A DNA stretch of 64,000 nucleotides, from assembly GCF_015694725.1 (NCBI RefSeq), contig NZ_JADQDQ010000004.1, positions 372,001 through 436,000 on the forward strand, read 5' to 3'. The stretch comes from Hymenobacter jeongseonensis. Its GTDB lineage: Bacteria > Bacteroidota > Bacteroidia > Cytophagales > Hymenobacteraceae. Below the pieces are notes generated by a model. The model worked only from the letters and a program-made list of their open reading frames with translations. It did not search any database and was not told where the DNA came from. Of this stretch, positions 1-7,516 are shown piece by piece; position 1 is the stretch's first letter; each line of letters opens with the position of its first letter. The position numbers and the translations under genes were made by a program.

Positions 1-1406
1 AAATTGAAAAAACGGCTGCTGCCGTCATCAAAACGGCCCGCACGGCCGCTTGGTCGGCCTTTTTTGATACTATCAAAGCGGAGCGCGACGAAGCGGTGGA
101 GCTGCTCGACAAGCTGGTGGCCGACACCGGTACCGAAAATACGCTGCACGAAATGGTGGAGCAGTTGAAAGTAAACCCCACGCCCATTCGCGCCGACATT
201 GTGCGGACCATGCGCCGGGCCTTGCGCCACGTGCGCCACGAGAAGCGCAGCTTCGGTCGCCGGTCCGTGCAGCGCCATCTGGAGCAGCTACTGGCTGAAA
301 ACGCGAACCGCTACAACTCCAACCTGTTCAGCCAAAGCGAGTACGCTGTGGGCAATATCGAGGAGGTACCCGCCACCTTCGCCGCCGATGCGCCCACCGT
401 GGATGCCCGCGAGGTACTCCAGGCCTGCTTCGATGCCAATTTCCAGCGCGACCCCAGCATCTTCGCCATTGGCGAGGACGTGGGCAAGATTGGGGACGTG
501 AACCAAGCCTTTGCCGGCTTGCAGGAAAAGTTTGGCGAGCTGCGCGTGACCGATACCGGCATTCGCGAATGCACCATTGTGGGGCAGGGGATTGGCGCCG
601 CTCTGCGCGGCCTGCGGCCCATTACCGAAATCCAATACCTGGACTATCTGCTCTACGCCGTTCAGATTCTGAGCGACGACTTGGCGTGTTTGCAGTACCG
701 CACCAAGGGCGGCCAAAAAGCGCCTCTGATTGTGCGCACCCGCGGGCACCGCCTCGAAGGCATCTGGCATTCCGGTTCGCCGATGGGCATGATTCTGGGT
801 AGCCTCCGCGGCATGCACGTGTGCGTGCCCCGCAACATGACCCAGGCCGCTGGTTTCTACAACACGCTGTTGCGCAGCGACGAGCCCGCTTTGGTGATTG
901 AGTGCCTGAACGGCTACCGCCTGAAGGAGCGGATTCCGAGCAACGTGGGCGAATTCACGCTGCCCCTGGGCCGGCCCGAAGTGCTACAAGCCGGCACCGA
1001 CGTGACCGTGGTGACCTACGGTTCGATGTGCCGCATTGTGATGGAAGCCGCCAAGCAACTGGCCGATGTCGGAATCTCCGTCGAAGTTATCGACGTGCAA
1101 ACCCTGCTGCCGTTCGACATCGAGCACCTGATTGTGGACAGCGTGCAGAAAACCAACCGTGTGCTATTTGCCGACGAGGATGTGCCCGGAGGGGGTACCG
1201 CTTTCATGATGCAGCACGTGCTGGACGAGCAAGGCGCCTACCGCTTTCTGGATGCGCAGCCGCGCTGCTTGGCGGCGCAGCCCCACCGCCCCGCCTATAG
1301 CTCCGACGGCGACTACTTCAGCAAGCCCAACGCGGAAGACGTATTCGACACCATCTACGAGATGATGAGTGAAGCCGAGCCCGCACGGTTCCCCGAAATT
1401 TATTAG
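1..1406 (+). CDS. 2-oxoacid dehydrogenase E1, fused alpha/beta type (5'-truncated)
   Basis: The reading frame is already open at base 3, so the gene starts outside the window; the GTG at 96 is internal. The visible part holds the beta (transketolase-like) half: a Pyr-type domain beginning around the stretch FAIGEDVGKIGDVNQAF, then a C-terminal transketolase domain (VTVVTYGSMCRIVMEAA, VIDVQTLLPFD, LFADEDVPGGG). The residues before it look like the end of an alpha subunit and its linker, which suggests the single-chain alpha-beta E1 common in Bacteroidota. Such enzymes decarboxylate pyruvate or branched-chain 2-oxoacids with thiamine diphosphate and pass the acyl group to E2. The substrate cannot be told from this fragment. 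No E2 or E3 gene lies downstream. Confidence 0.88.
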   Translation, partial: IEKTAAAVIKTARTAAWSAFFDTIKAERDEAVELLDKLVADTGTENTLHEMVEQLKVNPTPIRADIVRTMRRALRHVRHEKRSFGRRSVQRHLEQLLAENANRYNSNLFSQSEYAVGNIEEVPATFAADAPTVDAREVLQACFDANFQRDPSIFAIGEDVGKIGDVNQAFAGLQEKFGELRVTDTGIRECTIVGQGIGAALRGLRPITEIQYLDYLLYAVQILSDDLACLQYRTKGGQKAPLIVRTRGHRLEGIWHSGSPMGMILGSLRGMHVCVPRNMTQAAGFYNTLLRSDEPALVIECLNGYRLKERIPSNVGEFTLPLGRPEVLQAGTDVTVVTYGSMCRIVMEAAKQLADVGISVEVIDVQTLLPFDIEHLIVDSVQKTNRVLFADEDVPGGGTAFMMQHVLDEQGAYRFLDAQPRCLAAQPHRPAYSSDGDYFSKPNAEDVFDTIYEMMSEAEPARFPEIY

Positions 1407-1428
1407 CTAGGAAGTAGCTGGGCTAGTA

Positions 1429-2013
1429 TTACTGGCCCAGCGTTACTTCGCTGGTCGTGACTTTGTTGCTCTGGTGCAACTCCCGGTCCATGATGCTGAT
1501 TTCAAACCGGAAGACATCGCCGGGAGAAAAAACAAATCCATCTAAAAATAGAGGAAGCTTGTACCGCAGCGTACCCCGCAGCGGGGCAGGCTTCGCATCT
1601 TCCCCGTTGTCGCCATCGAGGCGAGGGTAGCGGCCATCGTACTCTCCTGGCTCGCCTCCCGGCGCGATAAAGGGCTCAAACACGCCGCTACTTGCGTTTT
1701 TCTTAAACGGCTGAATGAAGTAATTATATTGGTAGCCTCGGTTGTTTGGCCCGCCGGTGGTGGTATTGAACGGGGCATTCGTGATGTCCTCGTCTGATAA
1801 TCCCAAGTCGCCGTCGCCGTCTTTAAAGTCGATGGCAAACAGGAGGGTATCTGCAGCCAGTTGCCCGCCTGTTGAGGGCACGTATATCTTGGTGAGGCTT
1901 TTGAATTCGATTTCCGGCTCGTCGGGATAGTCCGGCGGTGTGAGGCAACTGGTGAGGCCCGCAGCAGTCAGGCAAATCAGCGCGGCGCTGCTCAGGGTAC
2001 GAAACAGGTTCAT
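1429..2013 (-). CDS. hypothetical lipoprotein
   Basis: About 194 residues. The start at 2013 gives a proper lipoprotein signal (MNLFRTLSSAALI...) ending in a lipobox LTSC around residue 23; the longer frame beginning at 2076 would bury it. After the cysteine come acidic and proline-rich residues, typical of surface-exposed Bacteroidota lipoproteins. An Asp/Gly-rich stretch (FKDGDGDLGLSDED) resembles a calcium-binding loop seen in many secreted Bacteroidota proteins, and the C-terminal half looks like a beta-sandwich. No function is recognised. It is transcribed divergently from the LuxE-like gene. Confidence 0.75.
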   Translation of the reverse strand: MNLFRTLSSAALICLTAAGLTSCLTPPDYPDEPEIEFKSLTKIYVPSTGGQLAADTLLFAIDFKDGDGDLGLSDEDITNAPFNTTTGGPNNRGYQYNYFIQPFKKNASSGVFEPFIAPGGEPGEYDGRYPRLDGDNGEDAKPAPLRGTLRYKLPLFLDGFVFSPGDVFRFEISIMDRELHQSNKVTTSEVTLGQ

Positions 2014-2089
2014 AGAGTAGAAGTGAATAGACGTGAGCACAACGGCCGAAGCGGCCCCAAAGTACATTTTTTCCAACGAACAGCGGCAG

Positions 2090-2119
2090 TTGTTGGTTCG
2101 CCCTGCGTTGCTAACCTTG
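2090..2119 (+). promoter_or_regulatory. putative promoter of the LuxE-like gene
   Basis: TTG at 2090-2092, a 19-bp spacer, then TAACCTTG at 2112-2119, one mismatch from the Bacteroidota -7 consensus TAnnTTTG. It lies 10 bp before the ATG at 2130, so the transcript would have a very short or absent leader. Confidence 0.4.
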
Positions 2120-2129
2120 CTGCTAGGCC

Positions 2130-3131
2130 ATGAGTTTCCGTTCCGATTTCCTGCGTGCCCTGCCGCAACTCACGCCCACCACTTTCGAAGCGGCGGCGCT
2201 GGCGCTGTTCCGGCACCAAGCCGCCCACTGCCCGCCCTACGCCGAATACGTGGCTCAACTGCGCCGCGACCCGTCCGCCGTGGCCCGGCTCGTGGATATA
2301 CCTTTCCTGCCCATCGAATTTTTTAAGACCCACGAGGTGCGTACCGCACCGGCCGAGTGGGAGGCGCAGGAGGAATTTCTGAGCAGCGGCACCACGCTGC
2401 AGCAGCGCAGCCGCCACTTGGTCCGCGACCCTGCTCTGTACCGCGAAAATGCCGCTCGAATTTTCGAGCTGCGTTACGGCCCTCTTAGCGACTGGACGTT
2501 TCTGGCGCTGCTGCCTTCGTACCTGGAGCAGGGAAATTCGTCACTGGTGGCGATGGTAGATTACTTCGCCCGGCAATCGGGCCAGGCGCAGTCCGCGTTT
2601 TTCCTGCACGACCACGCGGCTCTGCGCGCCGCGCTGGCCGAAGCCAAGCAGGTGCCCGGCCGCCGCGTGATGCTCATTGGTGTGAGCTACGCATTGCTGG
2701 ATTTCGCCGCTGAAATCGGCCCCGCGCCCGAATTACAGGGCCTCACCGTGCTCGAAACCGGCGGCATGAAGGGCCGGCGGCGGGAAATGATTCGGGACGA
2801 GTTGCACCAAGAGTTGCAGCAGGCTTTCGGGCCCGCAGGTATCCATTCCGAGTACGGCATGACCGAACTGCTCAGCCAGGCTTACTCGCTGGGCGACGGC
2901 CGCTTCCACTGTCCGCCGCCGCTGCGCGTGCTGCTGCGCGAACCTTCCGACCCCTTCTCGGTCGCCGAATTCCGACCCGACGGCGCCATCAACGTCATCG
3001 ATTTGGCTAACGTGGATTCCTGCGCCTTTATCGAAACCAAAGACCTCGCCCGCATGCACCCCGATGGCGGATTTGAGGTGCTGGGCCGGATGGATAATTC
3101 CGACGTTCGCGGGTGTAATCAGATGGTGTAA
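2130..3131 (+). CDS. LuxE-family acyl-protein synthetase / acyl transferase
   Basis: 333 residues, matching the LuxE/acyl-protein synthetase family (adenylate-forming superfamily) in overall pattern: SSGTTLQQRSRHLV resembles the ATP-binding P-loop-like SSGT motif, and ETGGMKGRRREM followed by SEYGMTELLSQAY matches the core signature (YGMTE) of adenylating enzymes. In Bacteroidota these stand-alone members are thought to activate a carboxylic acid, but the substrate is unknown. There are no lux genes nearby, so bioluminescence is not implied. A palindromic repeat begins 5 bp after the stop codon. Confidence 0.8.
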   Translation: MSFRSDFLRALPQLTPTTFEAAALALFRHQAAHCPPYAEYVAQLRRDPSAVARLVDIPFLPIEFFKTHEVRTAPAEWEAQEEFLSSGTTLQQRSRHLVRDPALYRENAARIFELRYGPLSDWTFLALLPSYLEQGNSSLVAMVDYFARQSGQAQSAFFLHDHAALRAALAEAKQVPGRRVMLIGVSYALLDFAAEIGPAPELQGLTVLETGGMKGRRREMIRDELHQELQQAFGPAGIHSEYGMTELLSQAYSLGDGRFHCPPPLRVLLREPSDPFSVAEFRPDGAINVIDLANVDSCAFIETKDLARMHPDGGFEVLGRMDNSDVRGCNQMV

Positions 3132-3135
3132 AAAG

Positions 3136-3224
3136 CTGTCATCCTGAGCGCAGCGACGGACCTTATCACGGCTGAACAAGTCGTTCTGGCTTGATAAGGT
3201 CCGTCGTTGCACTCAGGATGACAG
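3136..3224. repeat. REP-like intergenic palindrome, copy 1
   Basis: Two arms of about 33 bp (3136-3168 and 3192-3224) form an imperfect inverted repeat; the outer part reads GTCATCCTGAGCGCAGCGAC on the left and its near complement on the right. It sits between the ends of two convergent genes and could fold into a long hairpin acting as a bidirectional terminator. Related copies occur elsewhere in the window; the copy at 57985-58072 is the closest match. Confidence 0.85.
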
Positions 3225-3252
3225 ATAGATTGGAATCTAATAATCGAAGAAA

Positions 3253-4416
3253 TTACTTACCAGCAAATGCCTTCGCGTCGCCTTCCGTAATCGTGTCGTC
3301 GCTCATAATCACAAGGCGCTCAACCACGTTGCGGAGCTCGCGGATATTGCCGCGCCAATCCAGGCCTTTCAGGTACTCCAGCGCGGCGGCATCAATTTTC
3401 TTAGGCTTGTTGCCGTAGTCGGCGGCGATGTCGTTGAGGAATTTCTGAATCAGGTCGGGAATGTCTTCGCGGCGGTCGTTCAGGGACGGAACCTGAATCA
3501 GAATGACCGATAGGCGGTGGTACAAGTCTTCGCGGAAATTCTTGTCCGCTATTTCCTGCATCAGGTCTTTGTTGGTGGCGGCCAGCACACGCACGTTCAC
3601 CGAAATTTCCTTTTCGCCGCCCACGCGGGTGATTTTGTTTTCCTGCAGGGCCCGCAGCACCTTGGCCTGGGCCGAGAGGCTCATGTCGCCGATTTCGTCC
3701 AGGAACAGCGTGCCGCCATCGGCCTGCTCAAACTTGCCAATGCGCTGCTTTACCGCCGAGGTAAACGAACCTTTCTCGTGGCCGAACAACTCGCTTTCGA
3801 TGAGCTCCGAAGGAATGGCGGCACAGTTTACTTCCACCATGGGGCCTTGAGCGCGCTGGCTGAGCTCGTGCAGCTGGCGGGCCACCATTTCCTTGCCGGC
3901 GCCGTTGGGGCCGGTGATAAGCACGCGGGCGTCGGTGGGGGCTACTTTTTCTATGGCCTTGCGCACGGCGCCCAGTGCGGCCGAAGAGCCCACCATGGCC
4001 GAGCCTTTGGCCACGGACAGCTTCTTCTTGAGCGTCTTGGTTTCGCTCACTAGCTTGGTGCGGTCGAGGGCGTTGCGCACGGTCACGAGCAGGCGGTTGA
4101 GGTCTGGCGGCTTGGAAAGGAAGTCGTAAGCGCCTTTTTTGGTGGCTTCCACCGCGGTGTCGATGCTGCCGTGGGCCGACACCATGATGAAGGCCGCATC
4201 GGTGCCCATGGCCTGGGCACGGGTGAGGACTTCGAGGCCGTCCATTTTGGGCATTTTGATGTCGCAGAGCACCACGTCGTATTTCTGCTGAATCAGCATG
4301 TCGAGGCCGGCCGGGCCGTCTTCGGCTTGGTCGACGGTGTAGTTCTCAAACTCCAGTATTTCTTTGAGCGTGTGCCGAATGGCGCGTTCGTCGTCGATAA
4401 TGAGGATGCGGGGCAT
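3253..4416 (-). CDS. NtrC-like response regulator, receiver plus AAA+ domain, no HTH
   Basis: 387 residues. The N-terminal receiver domain (about 1-120) has the acidic pair D8/D9, the phospho-acceptor D52 in VVLCDIKMP, and the conserved Lys in FLSKPPD. The AAA+ domain (about 140-375) has Walker A GPNGAGKE, Walker B GGTLFLDEIGDM, and arginine-finger and sensor segments (REDLYHRLS, WRGNIRELRNVVERL). The sigma54-contacting loop, normally GAFTGA, reads GSFTSA. The protein ends about 20 residues after the AAA+ core, so the usual Fis-type DNA-binding helix-turn-helix is absent. It looks like an active ATPase response regulator whose target may not be a sigma54 promoter. No partner kinase is adjacent. 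Confidence 0.9.
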   Translation of the reverse strand: MPRILIIDDERAIRHTLKEILEFENYTVDQAEDGPAGLDMLIQQKYDVVLCDIKMPKMDGLEVLTRAQAMGTDAAFIMVSAHGSIDTAVEATKKGAYDFLSKPPDLNRLLVTVRNALDRTKLVSETKTLKKKLSVAKGSAMVGSSAALGAVRKAIEKVAPTDARVLITGPNGAGKEMVARQLHELSQRAQGPMVEVNCAAIPSELIESELFGHEKGSFTSAVKQRIGKFEQADGGTLFLDEIGDMSLSAQAKVLRALQENKITRVGGEKEISVNVRVLAATNKDLMQEIADKNFREDLYHRLSVILIQVPSLNDRREDIPDLIQKFLNDIAADYGNKPKKIDAAALEYLKGLDWRGNIRELRNVVERLVIMSDDTITEGDAKAFAGK

Positions 4417-4685
4417 GGAAACGGGCTTGGTAAGTCGAGGCCGAAAGTAATGAAAAGCAACGCGACCGTAGAATATTCTTTGGCGTAAGAACCCGGGAGC
4501 TGCCGCGGCATGTTGCGGTTTGCCGCAAGGAACCCGTGCGAGGGCACGCCTTGTCCACGCACCTTATCTTCGCCACCCCGACGAACGAGTACTTAAGCCG
4601 TGCTGGCCGTGTAGCCATCGGCAAAACCATCCTTCGAGTCCGTTTGTCCAAATCAAACACTCAGCTGAAACGAATTTCTCACTTC

Positions 4686-5969
4686 ATGAAAAGCAACCTC
4701 ACCCGCTACCTGCTTGCATCGGCCGCCCTGGTTGGGAGCGTGTCCTTGTTCGCCCTCAAAGCCGAAGACAAGGTGGTGCCCGATGCCGATAACGCCGGCC
4801 TGAAGCTCCCCGCCGGTTTTGGCGCCCTGGTAGCTGCCGAAACCGGCGGCCGCGCCCGGCATATCACCGTCACGCCCCAGGGCCTGATTTACGTGAAGCT
4901 GAACCGGCCCAACGCGGCCGGCAAGGGCATTCTGATGCTGCGGTCCACCGCCAATGGCAAAGCCGAAGTGGCGGGTGGCCTGGGCAACTACGGCGGCACG
5001 GGCATCTACAGCACCCAGGATTACCTCTACGCCTCCTCCGACCAAGACGTGTACCGCTACAAGCTTAACAGTAAAGGCGAAGTAGCGAATCCGGCGCAGC
5101 CCGAAAAAATCATCACCGGCCTGATTGACCGCGGGCAGCACGAAAGCAAGTCCATCACGCTGGACAAGGCCGGAAATATTTACGTCAACATCGGGGCCTA
5201 CGCCAACGCCTGCCAGGTGAATGACCGGCAAAAACGCTCCAAAGGCCGGCCCAATTGCCCCATCTTGGACTCGGCCGGTGGCATCTGGCAGTTCCGGGCC
5301 GATAAGCTCAATCAAGGCTACGCCGCCGGCACGCGCTACGCCACCGGCCTGCGCAACGTGGTGGGTCTGGACTGGAATACGCAAGCCAACCAGCTGTTTG
5401 TGATGCAGCACGGCCGCGACCAACTCAGCGATAACTGGCCGGAGCTGTTCACCACCAAGCAGTCGGCGGAGCTGCCGGCCGAGTGCCTGTATGCCCTGAA
5501 CAAGGGCGACAATGCTGGCTGGCCGTATATCTATTATGCCCCCCTGCAGCGTAAGAAAATGCTGGCGCCCGAGTACGGCGGCGATGGCAAGAAAGTAGCC
5601 GATGGCAACTACCTGGAGCCTGCCGCCGCCTACCCGGCCCACACCGCGCCCAACGCGCTGCTGTTCTACACCGGCACCATGTTCCCCGAGAAGTACCGCA
5701 ACGGTGCATTCATCGCCTTTCACGGCTCTTGGAACCGCGCCCCGGAGCCGCAGAAAGGCTACTACGTGGTATTCCAGCCTTTCAAAGACGGCAAGCCCTT
5801 TGGCGAGTATGAGGTGTTCGCCGATAATTTCGCGGGCTCTCCTGAAAAGGCTGCTGCTGGCCGCCCCGACCACAAGCCCTGCGGCCTGGCCCAGGGCACC
5901 GACGGCTCGCTCTACGTGACCGATGACAAAAAGGGCACGGTTTACCGCATTGTCTACGCTAAGAAATAA
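4686..5969 (+). CDS. sorbosone dehydrogenase-like beta-propeller protein
   Basis: About 427 residues from the ATG at 4686, which gives a clean signal peptide (MKSNLTRYLLASAALVGSVS). The mature part matches the soluble PQQ glucose/sorbosone dehydrogenase family: repeated propeller blades (YASSDQDVYRYKLN, DKAGNIYVNIGAY), GLRNVVGLDWN, MQHGRDQLSDNWPELF, and the C-terminal FIAFHGSWNRAPEPQKGY and DGSLYVTDDKKGTVYRI. Members oxidise sugars or aldehydes in the periplasm using PQQ, although cofactor binding is not proven for this branch. It is followed after 9 bp by a cytochrome c, which would be a natural electron acceptor. Confidence 0.85.
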   Translation: MKSNLTRYLLASAALVGSVSLFALKAEDKVVPDADNAGLKLPAGFGALVAAETGGRARHITVTPQGLIYVKLNRPNAAGKGILMLRSTANGKAEVAGGLGNYGGTGIYSTQDYLYASSDQDVYRYKLNSKGEVANPAQPEKIITGLIDRGQHESKSITLDKAGNIYVNIGAYANACQVNDRQKRSKGRPNCPILDSAGGIWQFRADKLNQGYAAGTRYATGLRNVVGLDWNTQANQLFVMQHGRDQLSDNWPELFTTKQSAELPAECLYALNKGDNAGWPYIYYAPLQRKKMLAPEYGGDGKKVADGNYLEPAAAYPAHTAPNALLFYTGTMFPEKYRNGAFIAFHGSWNRAPEPQKGYYVVFQPFKDGKPFGEYEVFADNFAGSPEKAAAGRPDHKPCGLAQGTDGSLYVTDDKKGTVYRIVYAKK

Positions 5970-5978
5970 CTCGTTTTA

Positions 5979-6425
5979 ATGAAGCAGATTCTTGTATTGC
6001 TAGCGGTATTAGCTTGGTTTAGCGAGCCAGCAGCCGCCCAGAAAAAAGCAACTCCCAAAGCCAAACCCACGGCTAAAGCGGCCGCGCCCGCCGCCTCGCT
6101 GGCCGCCGGAAAGGCGTTGTATGCCCAAAGCTGCCTCAGCTGCCACCAGGCCGATGGGGGAGGTGTAGACCGCATGAACGCGCCCCTGACCCAAACCACC
6201 TGGGTGCTGGGCGACAAAACCCGCCTGGTAAAAGTGATGCTCAACGGCATGCAGGGCGTCGAAGTGGACGGGGAAAAGTATGCCAATGTCATGCCCGCCT
6301 TCGACTACCTCACCGACCAGCAACTGGCCGACGTGCTGACCTACGTGCGCAACAGCTTCGGCAACAAAGCCAGCGCCCTGAGTGGGGCCGAGGTGAAAGC
6401 CGTGCGCGCCACGAATAAGAAATAA
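5979..6425 (+). CDS. class I c-type cytochrome
   Basis: 148 residues with an N-terminal signal peptide, a low-complexity Lys/Ala/Pro linker, and one heme-binding motif CLSCH (C52, C55, H56). The probable axial Met is M105 in NVMPAFDYLTDQQLADVLTYVR, the classic C-terminal helix of mono-heme cytochromes. It is a periplasmic electron carrier. Nine bases separate it from the sorbosone dehydrogenase-like gene, so the two are almost certainly co-transcribed and probably form a dehydrogenase/acceptor pair. Confidence 0.88.
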   Translation: MKQILVLLAVLAWFSEPAAAQKKATPKAKPTAKAAAPAASLAAGKALYAQSCLSCHQADGGGVDRMNAPLTQTTWVLGDKTRLVKVMLNGMQGVEVDGEKYANVMPAFDYLTDQQLADVLTYVRNSFGNKASALSGAEVKAVRATNKK

Positions 6426-6465
6426 TTGCGGAGCGGGAAAATTGCAGAACCACCTATAAGAGAAC

Positions 6466-6592
6466 GGTCATCCTGAGCTTGTCGAAGAACCTTCTCATGC
6501 TGAAACAGCTCGTTCGGAGGTGATAAGATGCTTCCTTCGTCAGCTTGACAACAAGCGGCGCGGCAGAGGTGCTTCGACAAGCTCAGCACGAC
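6466..6592. repeat. REP-like intergenic palindrome, copy 2
   Basis: The outer arms are GTCATCCTGAGCTTGTCGAAG at the left and a near complement (CTTCGACAAGCTCAGCACGAC) at the right. The interior is longer and less symmetrical than in other copies and contains a GATAAGATGCTTC element, so this may be a composite of two sub-families. It lies between the cytochrome c gene and the rnpB terminator, where it may terminate the cytochrome transcript. Confidence 0.75.
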
Positions 6593-6600
6593 ATTTATGT

Positions 6601-6636
6601 AAAAAAAACGGCCGCCCCTGCAAGGGCGGCCGTTTT
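6601..6636 (-). terminator. intrinsic terminator of rnpB
   Basis: On the minus strand a GC-rich hairpin (ACGGCCGCCC / GGGCGGCCGT, short loop) is followed by a run of eight T. It starts 8 bp past the predicted 3' end of RNase P RNA. Confidence 0.88.
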
Positions 6637-6643
6637 CATCTCT

Positions 6644-7039
6644 GGTGATGGGTCTGTAAGCCGGGTTTTGTCCGCGCCCGAAGGCGCGTCCCCACCATTT
6701 ATCTAGGCCAGTCCTTGCGGAAAGGCTCCATCAACCTACCCGCTGGCGCCGGACGAGCCGCCCGGTGCCGATGCGGCCGAAGCCGCGCCGGCGTACCAGC
6801 TTATTTGGTCTTTCAACCCCTGAGGTTTACCCAGCCGGGACGGTCACCCGCCCGCTGGTGCGCTCTTACCGCACCTTTTCACCCTTACCGGCGGCCCCGA
6901 AAGGCCACGTAGGCGGTAGTTTTCTGTGGCACTGGCTGTCCTGGCTTGCGCCAGTCCTTCCCGTTAGGAAGCAGGGCGCTCTGCGTTGCCCGGACTTTCC
7001 TCGTCGCCCGAAAGCGCCGCGGTAGGGCGACCCATCACT
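6644..7039 (-). ncRNA. rnpB: RNase P RNA, class A
   Basis: The minus strand carries the hallmark GAGGAAAGTCCGGGC near its 5' end and ACCCGGCTTACAGACCC near its 3' end. These are the two halves of the universally conserved P4/J regions. The termini pair (GTGATGGGTC at 7028-7038 with GACCCATCAC at 6645-6654), giving helix P1 and a length of about 396 nt, normal for bacterial class A. The RNA is the catalytic subunit that matures tRNA 5' ends. It has its own promoter element at 7045-7052 and a terminator at 6601-6636. Apparent reading frames across this interval are spurious. Confidence 0.95.
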
Positions 7040-7044
7040 ATGGG

Positions 7045-7052
7045 CAAAGGTA
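7045..7052 (-). promoter_or_regulatory. -7 promoter element of rnpB
   Basis: Minus-strand TACCTTTG is an exact match to TAnnTTTG, 5 bp upstream of the predicted RNase P RNA 5' end. No clear TTG is seen at the -33 position. Confidence 0.6.
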
Positions 7053-7058
7053 AGGGTA

Positions 7059-7499
7059 TTAATTAGAGTTGTTTTCCTCCTCTTCCTCGCTTGTAGGGTA
7101 GTAAGATGAAATTTCTAGACCAGCTCCAATTCTGCTGAGAAGCAAAAGAAACTCTACAGGAAAATGGAATGATTGAACCCAGACATCTTCCTCAAATAGA
7201 GTAGTTGTTAACCCAAAATCAAAGAAGTAGGTAATCCGCTCTTCCATTTTGCCAAGTACTTCCAATTCATCAATATGCTGCCAAATGAACTTTTCGGCGT
7301 CAACTATTTGACCTTCGAAATCATTAAAATCAGCGTGACTTGCGGTGACACAAAATCCTGAATCTTTGGTAGTCCAACTAGCCAAAATTGTTTGCTGATA
7401 ATCTCCAGCTTTAAAAATCTCGTGAGGGTGAAGTTTAGAAGTAAGCAGGTAAGAATAAACATCAAAGCTTTTGGCAGTAAACCTGAGTTGGCAAGACAT
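7059..7499 (-). CDS. hypothetical protein, weakly DUF4279-like
   Basis: About 146 residues from the ATG at 7499; the upstream start at 7532 would overlap the preceding gene. The pattern (an N-terminal segment with FDVYSYLLTSKLHPHEIFKAGD, a central ASWTTKDSG, a helical middle FIWQHIDELEVLGKM, and LLLLSRIGAGLEISSY near the end) resembles DUF4279-type proteins, some of which are immunity-like. The resemblance is from memory and weak. The gene is strikingly AT-rich compared with its neighbours and ends in an acidic tail (EEEEENN). This suggests recent acquisition. No toxin partner is adjacent. Confidence 0.6.
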   Translation of the reverse strand: MSCQLRFTAKSFDVYSYLLTSKLHPHEIFKAGDYQQTILASWTTKDSGFCVTASHADFNDFEGQIVDAEKFIWQHIDELEVLGKMEERITYFFDFGLTTTLFEEDVWVQSFHFPVEFLLLLSRIGAGLEISSYYPTSEEEEENNSN

Positions 7500-7516
7500 A
7501 GAGTCATTATGAAATT

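Noticed and set aside
2130..3131. Possible bioluminescence role for the LuxE-like gene
   Set aside because: No luxA, luxB, luxC or luxD genes are near, and stand-alone LuxE-like proteins are common in non-luminous Bacteroidota.
4653..5873. Long antisense frame (406 codons) across the sorbosone dehydrogenase-like gene
   Set aside because: High GC at third positions creates long antisense frames throughout this genome; the plus-strand protein matches a known family from signal peptide to C-terminus.
6715..7025. Open frames inside the RNase P RNA region
   Set aside because: They run antisense to rnpB, whose conserved core and terminal pairing explain the sequence.
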